53,473 nucleotides of DNA from Candidatus Gastranaerophilales bacterium (GCA_944325075.1 CALUYU010000007.1:1-53473), one strand, 5' to 3'. Positions 7,957 to 17,261 are shown, numbered from the stretch's first letter. Numbers and translations are program-made. The notes: a model not told the origin generated them from the sequence alone.

Positions 7957-8820
7957 ATGAAAACAACTATATTCCAAGCCCCTGTTTGTGAGTTGAAATC
8001 GCTTAATAACTTATTTATAGAAATGACTGCAAAAAATTGTAACCAACGCTGTAAGCATTGCTATATAGAATTTCCGTTGACAAAGAAAGTTAAAGATTTT
8101 ATCTCTCAGGATACAGTCAAGAAAGCTCTCAATGATACTTCCTCAGAACCATTACAGTGTATTTACCTGACCGGGGCTGAACCTATGACTCACCCTGACT
8201 TTAACAGTATTTTAAGACTTTGTCTTAAGCGTACTAATGTTTGTATTTGTACAAATGCTACATTTATCAACGAGAAAAAAGCAAGGTTTTTAAAACGTGT
8301 TGAAGATGAAAGTCAATATGAATTGATATTTAAATTGAGTATTGATCATTATGATGAAATGAAAAATGATGATATTCGCGGCCGTGGCAGCTATAGACAA
8401 GTTCTTCACGCTGTAAAATATTTGAGTAAATATGATTTTAATCCAATTTTAAGTATAACAAATTACTACAATGAATCTCCGGATATTTTAAAGGCAAATT
8501 TTATATCTATTTTAGATAAAATAGGCTTTAAAGCAGATGAAAGAAACATAAGCATAAATGAATGGTACAATCCTTCCGTCCATTCGGATGATACGCTCCC
8601 TTCGTTTGAGTGGGAAAGCTTGGATTGCGAGTATGGACGCATTCTTTCTGAAAAGGGCATATATTCATGTCCTTTCCTTGTCAACGATCATCGTGGCAGA
8701 TGCGGTTCAAGTTTTGCTGATTATTCGGGCAGAATATCTTTGGAAACTCCATACTGTAACACCTGCCTTAAAAATAAGAGGCAGGTGTTCTCAATCAATT
8801 TTTCAGTTTTTAATTCTTAA
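7957..8820 (+). CDS. radical SAM protein
   Basis: A 287-residue radical SAM enzyme with the 4Fe-4S motif CNQRCKHC (C28, C32, C35), followed by the glycine-rich-type YLTGAEPMTHPDF and CICTNATFI strand motifs. The C-terminal third has further cysteines (SCPFL, RCGSS, YCNTCL), resembling a reduced SPASM-like cluster site, but too few are visible to assign a subfamily. AAAAGGAGAG gives a strong SD for ATG 7957. The last codons are encoded inside a perfect 11-bp hairpin (8758-8789), and the stop lies in a TTCTTAA microrepeat. Substrate unknown. Confidence 0.85.
   Translation: MKTTIFQAPVCELKSLNNLFIEMTAKNCNQRCKHCYIEFPLTKKVKDFISQDTVKKALNDTSSEPLQCIYLTGAEPMTHPDFNSILRLCLKRTNVCICTNATFINEKKARFLKRVEDESQYELIFKLSIDHYDEMKNDDIRGRGSYRQVLHAVKYLSKYDFNPILSITNYYNESPDILKANFISILDKIGFKADERNISINEWYNPSVHSDDTLPSFEWESLDCEYGRILSEKGIYSCPFLVNDHRGRCGSSFADYSGRISLETPYCNTCLKNKRQVFSINFSVFNS
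8758..8789 (+). terminator. terminator-like hairpin inside the end of the radical SAM gene
   Basis: AACACCTGCCT (8758-8768) pairs perfectly with AGGCAGGTGTT (8779-8789). It is followed by CTCAATCAATTTTT. The hairpin is coding, because it specifies the NTCLKNKRQV stretch. It may also act on the convergent pilO transcript. Confidence 0.55.
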
Positions 8821-8835
8821 TTCTTAATTCTTAAT
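8811..8835 (+). repeat. 7-bp tandem microrepeat at the convergent gene ends
   Basis: Three consecutive AATTCTT units span the stop codon of the radical SAM gene and reach the stop of the convergent pilO-like gene. Copy-number change would alter the last residues. Confidence 0.6.
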
Positions 8836-8836
8836 C

Positions 8837-9445
8837 TTATGCCTTTTCTGCATATAGTTTTAACTGTAAGTTAATAAGTAAGATCGCTTTATTCTTTGGA
8901 TAAGGAATAATTTCAACTTTTGCAATATCAAGATAATGGTCATGTTTGTATAAATCTTTCAAAAAGTTTTTAAAGTTTGTATAACTTGCAATCATTTCCA
9001 TATCTAATTTACATACACTATATTTATCTGCAGCGCCTTTTACAAAACTATCATCCTGCGGATCGTATGCTGTTTTTATTGATCTTGTTTTAATTGCGTT
9101 TGCTGTCATTAAAGACAAAACTTCATTAAATTCAGATGCAATAATTGTTTCAGTATCCATTCCTGACTCAAGCGGTTTAAAGAATTCTTTGCTAAGATTT
9201 GCCAAACCTGCTGCTGCCGCACTTGCTTTTGCTGCATTTGTACTCTTGAGAGTTTCAAGCTGCTGTTCTTTTTGAGTATATTCATCCATTTTGGTACTGT
9301 ATGTTGAACGCAGATTTATTAATTCCTGAACTTTAGGAACAATTTGTGTTCCAATCAGGTATACGGCTACTACTATAGTTAAGACCAGTATCATTATTGG
9401 TGTTTTCATAACTGTTGAAAAATTATTGTTATTTTCTTCTGCCAT
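8837..9445 (-). CDS. pilO: PilO-like type IV pilus inner-membrane protein
   Basis: A short cytoplasmic N-terminus precedes one membrane helix (MKTPIMILVLTIVVAVYLI). A coiled-coil stretch (QELINLRSTYSTKMDEYTQKEQQLETL) and a compact ferredoxin-like C-terminal domain follow. This is the topology of PilO, which dimerises with PilN in the alignment complex. It lies 42 bases downstream of a PilM-PilN gene, which supports the call. GTG 9448 and ATG 9445 are adjacent candidate starts; ATG 9445 has better spacing from GAAGGA. PilP and PilQ are not in the window. Confidence 0.7.
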   Translation of the reverse strand: MAEENNNNFSTVMKTPIMILVLTIVVAVYLIGTQIVPKVQELINLRSTYSTKMDEYTQKEQQLETLKSTNAAKASAAAAGLANLSKEFFKPLESGMDTETIIASEFNEVLSLMTANAIKTRSIKTAYDPQDDSFVKGAADKYSVCKLDMEMIASYTNFKNFLKDLYKHDHYLDIAKVEIIPYPKNKAILLINLQLKLYAEKA

Positions 9446-9490
9446 CACTATATTCCTTCAAAATTTTTATAATACATTATTTATTTTTGT

Positions 9491-11230
9491 CTATTGGTTT
9501 ATTGGTTCATTGCTCAGCAAGCCTGATTGAGGTACTGCAGTACCATTATCTGCTGCCGGAGCGGCTGTATTTGCCGGTGCGCTGGCGTTAGGTGCGCCGG
9601 CTTCTGAGCCCGGTTGAGCGTTGTTTCCGGTAACAGTTTGTAATAATGCGTTCAACTGATCATTTGTCATATTCGTAATTTCAAAAGTGTAATTTTGTGA
9701 ATTATTACCAAATATTGCGGCCTCAACAGATGATGTTTCCATTTCAAGTTTTTGTAATCTTAACTTTGTACCAATAAGAGAATCTCTCATATTTTTAAAG
9801 AATACATATACGTCTTCAACATTTGTTGATACACCTTTAATATCAACAAGTCCGTTACCCTGGGTCATGAAATAAGTAAGCCATACTGTTTTAGGAATTG
9901 CTTCCCCAGCTGCTACATAGTTCATTAATTTAGCACGGTTTCCTTGAACACCTTTTTCCACTTCTGTTTTAACATTAAAAGCTGTTTCAATGTTTGAAGT
10001 ATCATATGTTGAAATTTCTTTATCAACTGCAGCCAGCTTATCTTCAATTTCAGTTGCACTGTTTTGAGTTGCAGAAATCAGGTTTGGAAGAATTAAGTAT
10101 GACAATCCTCCAAATATTACAATAATAATACCGGCAAGTATTCCTACAATTTTCATTGCAGAGGAAGGTGTCAGTGTAATTTCCTGTTCTCCTACTGTAA
10201 ATGTGTAGGTAGGTTCTGCTGTTAATTTTAGCGAACCTGTAAGGAAATTAAATTTCAGCGGAAAATCAGAAACATCTGCTAAAGCACAACCTATTGCCTG
10301 TAAAGAAATTTTTGATGCATAACTTTGCAATACATTCAAACTTACCGGGATCAGGGATTCTTGTTTCTTAAATGAATTATTTTCAAGCATATCTACAGTG
10401 CTTGAAGTTTGGATTTTAGAAGCAAGAAGAGATGCGCTCACCTGATCAGTATCAGATACAATGAATAAATAATTTGCCGGATAGCTCATCAATGCGATTT
10501 GGGCAGATTGGTTTATTGCATTATAAATTTCATCTCCTTCAAAAGATTTGATTGCCAAAGGTTCTTCATAATAATCAACAACATTTCGTCCTGATAGAGA
10601 AACTAATGAATATCCGATGGAATTAACAATCATTAAATTCCATGTAGTATTAGGCTGCATTTGAGTGGAGGTAACACCCATATATTCTAATGCTCGGAGC
10701 GTTGAAGTTAAAGATGTTTCAATTCCGACAAGTACAGACCCGAGTTCTGTTAATGCATTACTTAAATTTTCAACAACCGGTTGTTGAATTGCTGAATATA
10801 ATATCTGTCTTGTCTCTTTACCAGGGGTATTTGCACTTGTAGATGGTGCATCTTGCCAAGCAATAGCCCCTTCAACTCTTCTGAAAATGTATGTCTGTTC
10901 TATTTCAGACTGTATTGCTCCAGTAATAGCATCATTCGGAAGTAAAAGACCTAGTTGCATTGTTCCAAATGAAACCAGAGGCATATTTACAACTACTTCA
11001 CATTTAGGATTTACCCCTAATTCTTCATACATTTCAGAGACAGCCTGCTTAAATGCTTCATAATCAGCTATATCTCTTGAGGTTTCATTATAAGCCAAAT
11101 CACGAACAGCATAATTTGCTACTGCTCCACCTGCTAAATCCAACTGAATCATTTCTAAACCAACTCCAGGTGTAACTGATATATACACTCTGGTTTTAGG
11201 TGTTGATGATAAATTTCCTAAAAAACTCAT
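9491..11230 (-). CDS. fused PilM-PilN type IV pilus assembly protein
   Basis: The first 350 or so of 579 residues look like the actin-like PilM fold. They include VYISVTPGVGLEMIQLDL at the start, PLVSFGTMQLGLLLPNDAI, and a later segment that cycles through phosphate-loop-like strands. A single membrane helix (IVGILAGIIIVIFGGLSYLILP, about 363-385) follows. Then come a helical stretch and an alpha/beta domain typical of PilN, and a low-complexity Ala/Pro/Asn tail. PilM and PilN are normally separate proteins that bind each other through the PilN N-terminus, so this fusion would tether them permanently. The assignment rests on fold order and on the adjacent pilO. Confidence 0.65.
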   Translation of the reverse strand: MSFLGNLSSTPKTRVYISVTPGVGLEMIQLDLAGGAVANYAVRDLAYNETSRDIADYEAFKQAVSEMYEELGVNPKCEVVVNMPLVSFGTMQLGLLLPNDAITGAIQSEIEQTYIFRRVEGAIAWQDAPSTSANTPGKETRQILYSAIQQPVVENLSNALTELGSVLVGIETSLTSTLRALEYMGVTSTQMQPNTTWNLMIVNSIGYSLVSLSGRNVVDYYEEPLAIKSFEGDEIYNAINQSAQIALMSYPANYLFIVSDTDQVSASLLASKIQTSSTVDMLENNSFKKQESLIPVSLNVLQSYASKISLQAIGCALADVSDFPLKFNFLTGSLKLTAEPTYTFTVGEQEITLTPSSAMKIVGILAGIIIVIFGGLSYLILPNLISATQNSATEIEDKLAAVDKEISTYDTSNIETAFNVKTEVEKGVQGNRAKLMNYVAAGEAIPKTVWLTYFMTQGNGLVDIKGVSTNVEDVYVFFKNMRDSLIGTKLRLQKLEMETSSVEAAIFGNNSQNYTFEITNMTNDQLNALLQTVTGNNAQPGSEAGAPNASAPANTAAPAADNGTAVPQSGLLSNEPINQ

Positions 11231-11339
11231 ATTCTTCTTCTTACCTTGTGTAACTAATTCCTATTTTTATTATACAATATATTTTATAGATGAAGCAAAT
11301 TTAACAAAAATTTACACTAAACGGAGGAGAGTTCCTAAA

Positions 11340-12248
11340 ATGACTGATATTATAGAAAAAATAAAAAAGCTGAAGAATGAAAAAAATGCAGTTATCCTTG
11401 CGCACTGTTACCAGAATGTGGAAATTGATGCTGTTGCGGATTATGTTGGTGATTCTTTATATCTAAGCCAGCAGGCGGCAAAAACCAATGCAGATATTAT
11501 TGTTTTTGCGGGCGTATTTTTCATGGCTCAGACTGCTAAAATTCTTAACCCGGCCAAGAAGGTTCTTCTGCCAAGGAAAGAATCGGGCTGCTTAATGGCT
11601 GATATGATTAATTACGAACAGCTTGTTGAATTTAAATCAAAGCACCCGGGTATTCCTACTGTTTGTTATATTAATTCTACAGCTGAAGTGAAAGCAGAGT
11701 GCGATATTTGCTGTACAAGCTCAAATGCTGTGAAAATTGTGGAAAGCCTTAATGTGCCTGAAATTCTATTTTTACCTGATACATATTTGGGCAAATGGGT
11801 TGAAGAAAAACTCGGGAATGTTAAAGTTACAACTTATCCGGGGTATTGCCCTACTCATTTAAGAATCAAACCTGAAGATATTGAAGAAGCAAGAAAAAAA
11901 TATCCAAAAGCCAAAGTGCTTGCTCACCCTGAGTGCCATCAATCTGTCACAAAACTTGCTGACTATGTCGGAAGTACTACTGGCATTATGAAATATGCCA
12001 TAGAGTCCAATGAAAAACAATTTATTATAGCTACAGAAAAAGGTGTTGCAGACAGGCTGAAAAGGGATTATCCTGAAAAAGAGTTTATTTTAATTAAGGA
12101 TAACTTAATATGTCCTAATATGAAGTGGAATACTCTTGAAGATATTTATAATTCTCTTATGTATGAACAGTATGAAATTGATGTTGACAAGGAGCTTGCC
12201 GGGAAAGCTCTTAAGTGTATAGACAGAATGCTTGAGGTGTCAAAATAA
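11340..12248 (+). CDS. nadA: quinolinate synthase
   Basis: Condenses iminoaspartate with dihydroxyacetone phosphate to give quinolinate in de novo NAD synthesis. At 302 residues it is the compact bacterial/archaeal form. AHCYQ, GDSLYLSQQA and the three expected 4Fe-4S cysteines are visible: C84 (ESGCLMADM), C170 (TYPGYCPTH) and C258 (LICPNMKW). The motif HPECHQSV is also present. Start ATG 11340 has a strong SD, CGGAGGAG. nadB and nadC are not in the window. The stop overlaps the start of the next gene (TAATG). Confidence 0.95.
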   Translation: MTDIIEKIKKLKNEKNAVILAHCYQNVEIDAVADYVGDSLYLSQQAAKTNADIIVFAGVFFMAQTAKILNPAKKVLLPRKESGCLMADMINYEQLVEFKSKHPGIPTVCYINSTAEVKAECDICCTSSNAVKIVESLNVPEILFLPDTYLGKWVEEKLGNVKVTTYPGYCPTHLRIKPEDIEEARKKYPKAKVLAHPECHQSVTKLADYVGSTTGIMKYAIESNEKQFIIATEKGVADRLKRDYPEKEFILIKDNLICPNMKWNTLEDIYNSLMYEQYEIDVDKELAGKALKCIDRMLEVSK

Positions 12249-12994
12249 TGGATGATATTATATTTGGTAAAAATGCTGTAATTGAAGCGCTTGCGGCTGG
12301 CGAAAGAGAGATTAACAAAATACTGATTTCCAAAAATATTCATTCCGACGCAAAGCTGAATAAAATTAAGCAGCTTGCCCTGGAAAAAGGTATAGTTTTT
12401 CAATTTGTTGCAAAAGAGAAGTTTTTGCCTTATGCAGAATTTAATCATCAAGGTGTTCTGGCTCAAATTTCTCCAATAAAATATATGGAATTGGATGAAT
12501 TTTTGGAAAAGCCGCATAATAACGAATCCCTGATAATTCTTGACGGAATAGAAGATCCTCATAACTTTGGCGCAATTATAAGAACTGCGGTATGTGCCGG
12601 TGTCAGCGGTATAATCATTCCGTCAAGGCGAAATGTTCAGGTTAATTCTGTTGTGGAGAAAACAAGCGCCGGTGCTATAAATCATATTCCTGTTATAAAA
12701 GTCAATAGCCTTACTAACGCAGTTGAAAAACTTAAAAATTCAAACTGGTGGATAATTGCTACTGATGCAAGTGCAAAAGATAATTATTATGATGTTGACT
12801 ATCTGAATATGAATTTCGCAATAATTATGGGCGCTGAGCATGCAGGAGTTTCAAAATCATTAATTAAAGCATCTGATTTTGTTGTAAAAATTCCGATGTT
12901 AAAAGAATTTAACTCGCTTAATGTATCAAACGCGCTTTCTGTAATAATTTTTGAAACGGTTCGCCAGAAGCTGACAAATAAATTAGTTAAGTAA
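12248..12994 (+). CDS. rlmB: SpoU-family rRNA 2'-O-methyltransferase (RlmB/TrmH-like)
   Basis: A 248-residue SPOUT methyltransferase. The N-terminal substrate-binding domain starts IIFGKNAVIEALAAGEREI, as in RlmB. The SpoU domain holds DGIEDPHNFGAIIRTA, IIMGAEHAGVS and IPMLKEFNSLNVSNALS, the three motifs that form the knotted SAM site. RlmB methylates G2251 of 23S rRNA; the exact target here is inferred from N-terminal similarity. Its ATG overlaps the nadA stop by one base, so it is translationally coupled to nadA, with GAGGTG as SD. Confidence 0.88.
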   Translation: MDDIIFGKNAVIEALAAGEREINKILISKNIHSDAKLNKIKQLALEKGIVFQFVAKEKFLPYAEFNHQGVLAQISPIKYMELDEFLEKPHNNESLIILDGIEDPHNFGAIIRTAVCAGVSGIIIPSRRNVQVNSVVEKTSAGAINHIPVIKVNSLTNAVEKLKNSNWWIIATDASAKDNYYDVDYLNMNFAIIMGAEHAGVSKSLIKASDFVVKIPMLKEFNSLNVSNALSVIIFETVRQKLTNKLVK

Positions 12995-13064
12995 AATTTA
13001 CAAATTTCGATTTATAACATATATATAATATAATTATTATAAAGATGAGATGGAGAACTTTATT

Positions 13065-14060
13065 ATGAAGAAAGAAATGGAACAACTTGGTATAACAGAT
13101 GATATTTCTGATGAAGGTGTAGATTTCGCAAGTCTTCAGGCAGAGGAAGAAGAGGATGTTTTACATTCGGTTGAAGATCCGAAAGTTCAGGAAAGCTTGT
13201 CCTCTGTTAGTTCTGATGATAGTGTTAAAATTTATCTCCAGCAAATTGGTAAAATTCCGCTGCTTTCAAGTGAGCAGGAACTTGATATTGCAAAGAAAAT
13301 TTACGAAACCCAAAGTACACTTTATAAAAATGTGCTTGTTAATGCAAATTTAAGACTGGTTGTGAGTATTGCAAAAAAATACATCGGCCGTGGACTTTCT
13401 TTTCTTGATTTAATTCAGGAGGGCAATTTAGGTTTAATGAAAGCTGCAAGTCGTTTTGATTATACGAAAGGCTATAAGTTTTCAACCTATGCAACCTGGT
13501 GGATACAGCAATCGATTACACGGGCTATTGCTGATAAAGCAAGAATTATCAGACTGCCTATTCATATGATTGAATCTTTGAGCAAAATTCGTAAAACAAC
13601 ACTTGATCTTACAACAGAACTTGGCCATACACCTACTAAGCAGGAGATTGCATATAGACTTGGTATTTCTGTTAACAAGTTAAATACTATAATTAAATCT
13701 GTACAGTCAACAATTTCTATGGACACACCGGCAAATTCATCGGATGATTCTTCTAAAATTGCTGACTTTATTGTTGATACCAGTACAATTACTCCGGATG
13801 GAAGAGTTTCTCAGGAAAATCTTTTTGAAGATATACAAAAAATGCTTAATCAGTTAAGCCAAAAAGAAAGAGATGTTCTTATCCTCCGTTACGGGTTAGA
13901 CAACAGCGGCACCAAGAAAACTCTTGATGAAATCGGGAACCAATACGGGGTTTCAAGAGAAAGAATACGACAAATCGAAAACCGCGCGATTGCTAAACTT
14001 AAGAAACTTTGTAAAACAAAAAAATTAACTGTAGGACTAAAAAACTACTTTGGTGAATAG
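13065..14060 (+). CDS. RNA polymerase sigma-70 family factor, primary type (RpoD/SigA-like)
   Basis: About 331 residues with regions 1.2 (DSVKIYLQQIGKIPLL), 2 (NLRLVVSIAKKY, LIQEGNLGLMKAA, FSTYATWWIQQSITRA), 3 (IRLPIHMIESL) and 4 (LILRYGLDN, VSRERIRQIENRA). There is no region 1.1 beyond a short acidic N-terminus. It is a group 1 or group 2 sigma factor, and other copies elsewhere would decide whether it is the housekeeping one. ATG 13065 is preferred over in-frame ATG 13050, because GGAGAA lies seven bases before it. The promoters seen in this window are consistent with such a factor. Confidence 0.9.
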   Translation: MKKEMEQLGITDDISDEGVDFASLQAEEEEDVLHSVEDPKVQESLSSVSSDDSVKIYLQQIGKIPLLSSEQELDIAKKIYETQSTLYKNVLVNANLRLVVSIAKKYIGRGLSFLDLIQEGNLGLMKAASRFDYTKGYKFSTYATWWIQQSITRAIADKARIIRLPIHMIESLSKIRKTTLDLTTELGHTPTKQEIAYRLGISVNKLNTIIKSVQSTISMDTPANSSDDSSKIADFIVDTSTITPDGRVSQENLFEDIQKMLNQLSQKERDVLILRYGLDNSGTKKTLDEIGNQYGVSRERIRQIENRAIAKLKKLCKTKKLTVGLKNYFGE

Positions 14061-14082
14061 TCCTGCTATAGTTTAGAACAAA

Positions 14083-14118
14083 CCGGCCCGATTTAATTAA
14101 ATCCGGCTGGTTTTGATT
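14083..14118 (+). terminator. terminator between the sigma gene and the convergent prepilin gene
   Basis: The imperfect stem AAACCGGCCCGATTT / AAATCCGGCTGGTTT has two mismatches around an AATT loop and is followed by TGATT. It could serve both converging genes. Confidence 0.55.
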
Positions 14119-14136
14119 GTAATATTTTGAACAAGA

Positions 14137-14901
14137 CTAATCACAAGTTTTTTTCCCGCCCCAATCAAGGTCGCTGCATTTCAGGTAATCAAAATTTTCA
14201 TTTATTAAAACCCAGGCAGTGCAGCCTTTTCCGTAAATATCCCCTTTTCTTGCACATTTTTCTGAAAAAGAGTCAGCATCACCTTGGTATCCGGAAGGTT
14301 TTACTCCTTTAGGTGTAAGTATAAAATAAAACGCGTTTTCACCTCTGCGTATTTCTCTATTCCCGGGCAGAGTAACCAATATGTCTGCATACTTACCATA
14401 TTCTGTCAAGGAGGTTATATATCCCATGGATATTTTTGTTCCGTCTTGTAAATAAAAAGTTGATCTTGATGCTGAGGCTGTACTACCATTACCAAGAACT
14501 GTAGTGCCATTAAGAGCTAATTGTTTTCTTGTGTCACAAACTTCCCCTTTTTCACACCATTTCGCAATATTCATATATTTACCTAAAATGGCAGCAGCTT
14601 TTTCCATGCCGGAATAGTCTTCTACTATAATATTGCCATTTTCGTCGATGTTACTTTCTGTTACTTCTATCCCCCAATTATCTGGGGTTCCATATTCATT
14701 TAAAGCCATATTGTAAGCCTGAGACAATGATGAGTAGACTTTTTTTAACTGATTTATACGGACTTTTTCCTTGTATTTTTGTACCAAAGTCGGCAGGGTC
14801 ATTGCTGCTACTATACCTATAATACCAAGTGTAATAAGCACTTCTGCTAATGTAAAACCTTGTTTCCAATCGACAATTTTGGATTGTATCTCTTTGTCCA
14901 T
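14137..14901 (-). CDS. type IV pilin-like protein (prepilin N-terminal domain)
   Basis: A 254-residue prepilin with a normal short leader. MDKEIQSKIVDWKQG precedes the cleavage site G|FTLAEVLIT, and the hydrophobic helix ends AAMTLPTLVQ. The C-terminal half shares GCTAWVLINENFDY and KCSDLDWGGKK with the prepilin at 142-1179, and a CEKGEVCD pair may form a disulfide. SD GGAGGAT lies eight bases before the ATG. Unlike the other two prepilins in the window it has no repeat-derived leader, so it shows what the family looks like without that extension. Confidence 0.88.
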   Translation of the reverse strand: MDKEIQSKIVDWKQGFTLAEVLITLGIIGIVAAMTLPTLVQKYKEKVRINQLKKVYSSLSQAYNMALNEYGTPDNWGIEVTESNIDENGNIIVEDYSGMEKAAAILGKYMNIAKWCEKGEVCDTRKQLALNGTTVLGNGSTASASRSTFYLQDGTKISMGYITSLTEYGKYADILVTLPGNREIRRGENAFYFILTPKGVKPSGYQGDADSFSEKCARKGDIYGKGCTAWVLINENFDYLKCSDLDWGGKKTCD

Positions 14902-15009
14902 ATTTTATCCTCCAAAGAATTTTTTATCAGTTTTTATAGACTTATAAGTATGTATATTTATAATTATAACTCTATAGATTAAAATTGTCAATCGCGATAA
15001 AAGAAGATT

Positions 15010-15237
15010 ATGATATTGACGAAAAAGGAACTATTGAAAAAATTTGGCTTGAATGTGAAGTTTGCGAGGATGAAAAAGGGAATAACCCAGGAAAAATTTG
15101 CGGAATTAATGGGTGTTCATCCGACTTATGTTGGCAAAATTGAGACCGGTAAGGTTAATATGTCAATTGCAAAGGTTCTTGAGCTTGCAAATGTATTGGA
15201 AATTGACATAAATAAGTTGTTATACATTGAAAATTAG
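15010..15237 (+). CDS. small XRE-family HTH regulator
   Basis: A 75-residue single-domain Cro/CI-type DNA-binding protein. LKKFGLNVKFARMKKGITQEKFAELMG is followed by VHPTYVGKIETGKVNMSIAKVLELANVLEI, the standard five-helix XRE arrangement. Nothing in the neighbours identifies a target. It diverges from the prepilin gene at 14901 across a 108-base AT-rich gap, so regulation of that gene is possible but not shown. Confidence 0.85.
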   Translation: MILTKKELLKKFGLNVKFARMKKGITQEKFAELMGVHPTYVGKIETGKVNMSIAKVLELANVLEIDINKLLYIEN

Positions 15238-15240
15238 GGC

Positions 15241-15334
15241 TGTTGGACCCGGCATTCAGTACTTTATCAAGATTCATATAACCTGCTTAGTTTGTATTTT
15301 TATGTCTCTGAGATACCTCAGGGATAAAGTCCAA
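15241..15334. repeat. degenerate GTTGGAC...GTCCAAC inverted repeat
   Basis: GTTGGAC near 15242 is complementary to GTCCAAC near 15328. The interior carries CTGAGATACCTCAG, a smaller inverted repeat. It resembles the GTTGGGGT / ACCCCAAC repeats at the right end of the window and may be a decayed member. Confidence 0.45.
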
Positions 15335-15407
15335 CCTATATTAATTTTTAATATACTGACTTCAAAATAATAACCCGCCTTACCTATCCACAAAATGTTA
15401 TTTATGT

Positions 15408-15413
15408 TACAAT
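15408..15413 (+). promoter_or_regulatory. -10 box for a leaderless peptide-binding lipoprotein gene
   Basis: TACAAT ends six bases before ATG 15420 (spacer AAACTT). No SD is possible in that interval. Confidence 0.5.
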
Positions 15414-15419
15414 AAACTT

Positions 15420-17261
15420 ATGAAAAAAGCGGGTTATGTAGTCTTAGTAGTAATTTTAGCTGCAATATTTTTGCATTCTTGCGTTAATATTGATCGGCCT
15501 CAGCCGCAGGTAAAACAGTCATCCGGGATTACAGAGGAGGAGACCGTTGATTACCCATCCCAGAGAAATGTTACTATAGATGGAGAAGATTTTCGCCAAT
15601 CCCTGGCACCTATTGGTAAATTTGGAGGCTCTCTTGTTGCCTCAACAATAGGAGAGGGGCCAAAGACTTTTAATCCGTTTAATTCTAAAGATAATATATC
15701 TTCTATGCTTTCGGAAGTTATGTATGACGGGCTGTTGGGAACACATCCGATTACAGGACAGCCTATTCCTAAGCTTGCAAAAAGTTTTTCTGTAGATGGA
15801 AACGATTATCTTATAAACTTACGCCGCGGAGTAAAATGGTCTGATGGCAGACCAATAACTGCTGACGATGTTGTGTTTACTTGGCAAAACATAATTTTTG
15901 ACGGATACGGAAATACTTCAACAAGAGATTCTATTATTGTTGACGGAAAACTTCCAACCGTAACCAAAATTGATGATTATACAGTGAAGTTTACTACTCC
16001 GAAACCTTTTGCACCGTTTATAAGAATGCTTTCCACTCCTATTGCTCCAAAGCACATATTCGAGCCGGCTGTTAAAAAGGGAAAGGAGTATTTTGATACA
16101 TTTTTGTCAACCAATACCCCTCCGTCACAATTTGTTACTTCCGGAGCATTCAGGCTTAAAGAATATGTTCCGGCTCAACGCGTTGTGTTTGAGAGAAATC
16201 CCAACTATTATGTAATAAATAAGGCGGACCAAAAACTTCCGTATCTGGATAAGCTTGTATACCTTATTGTAGGCGATATTAATAACGAAGTGTTAAAGTT
16301 TGAGGGAGGCGAGCTGGATGTAATAGGCCTGCAGGGCGCTAATGTTGCAAGGTTTAAGGAGAAGGAAAAACATTCTGATTTTAAAGTGTATAATCTTGGG
16401 CCTAACACAGGAACAATGTTTTTATCAATGAACCTGAATACGCGTAAGAATGATAAAGGTGAATTTTATGTTTCACCAAAGAAGCAAAGATGGTTTCAGG
16501 ATAAAAATTTTCGGCAGGCTGTTGATTATGCTATAGACCGTAAAAATATGGTATTTAATATTGCAAACGGGCTTGGGGCACCTCTTTATACTGCTGAAAG
16601 TTTAAACTCGATTTTCCTTAATAAGGATCTAAAGTCATATCCACGTGATTTGGATAAAGCAAATGACCTTTTGGCTAAATCCGGTTTTTATAGAAATAAA
16701 AAAGGAAAACTTTTTGACAAATATAATAATCCGGTAGAGTTTGATTTGTACACAAACGCGGGAAATACCGAACGCGAAGCAATAGGTGTTATGGTAAAAC
16801 AGGATCTTGAGGATCTTGGTATGAAAGTTAATTTCAAGCCGGTTGAATTTAATACACTTGTTAATAAATTGGTCAATACCTATGATTGGGACATGGTGAT
16901 AATGGGTTTAACCGGTTCTCCACTGGAGCCAAACGGAGGAAAAAATGTCTGGATGTCAGACGGGACATTGCATATGTTTAACCAGCGTCCGGCCGGATAT
17001 AGCAAAGATGACAGGTTCGATTGGGAGAAAAAGCTTGACGAACTGTTTATAAAAGGCGCGCTTGCAACAGATTTTGAAGCAAGAAAAAAATATTATGATG
17101 AGTATCAGAAAATTGCTTATGATGAAAAGCCTTTTATATATATATATTCGCCTATTGTGATATCAGCAATTCGTACGAAATTTAAAAATCTTTATCCGTC
17201 AATGCTTGGCGGCCTGACTCATAACATTGAGGAAATTTATATTGACAAAAATAATAAATGA
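15420..17261 (+). CDS. family 5 ABC transporter substrate-binding lipoprotein (OppA/DppA type)
   Basis: A 613-residue extracytoplasmic solute-binding protein. The signal peptide ends in the lipobox LHSC with C21 as the lipidated residue. The SBP_bac_5 fold is evident from GEGPKTFNPFNSKDNISSM, VKWSDGRPITADDVVFTWQN, GAFRLKEYVPAQRVVFERNP and DKNFRQAVDYAIDRKNMV. It should deliver peptides or related solutes to the two permeases encoded downstream. The transcript looks leaderless. No ATPase genes follow, so the transporter must borrow or encode them elsewhere. Confidence 0.9.
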   Translation: MKKAGYVVLVVILAAIFLHSCVNIDRPQPQVKQSSGITEEETVDYPSQRNVTIDGEDFRQSLAPIGKFGGSLVASTIGEGPKTFNPFNSKDNISSMLSEVMYDGLLGTHPITGQPIPKLAKSFSVDGNDYLINLRRGVKWSDGRPITADDVVFTWQNIIFDGYGNTSTRDSIIVDGKLPTVTKIDDYTVKFTTPKPFAPFIRMLSTPIAPKHIFEPAVKKGKEYFDTFLSTNTPPSQFVTSGAFRLKEYVPAQRVVFERNPNYYVINKADQKLPYLDKLVYLIVGDINNEVLKFEGGELDVIGLQGANVARFKEKEKHSDFKVYNLGPNTGTMFLSMNLNTRKNDKGEFYVSPKKQRWFQDKNFRQAVDYAIDRKNMVFNIANGLGAPLYTAESLNSIFLNKDLKSYPRDLDKANDLLAKSGFYRNKKGKLFDKYNNPVEFDLYTNAGNTEREAIGVMVKQDLEDLGMKVNFKPVEFNTLVNKLVNTYDWDMVIMGLTGSPLEPNGGKNVWMSDGTLHMFNQRPAGYSKDDRFDWEKKLDELFIKGALATDFEARKKYYDEYQKIAYDEKPFIYIYSPIVISAIRTKFKNLYPSMLGGLTHNIEEIYIDKNNK

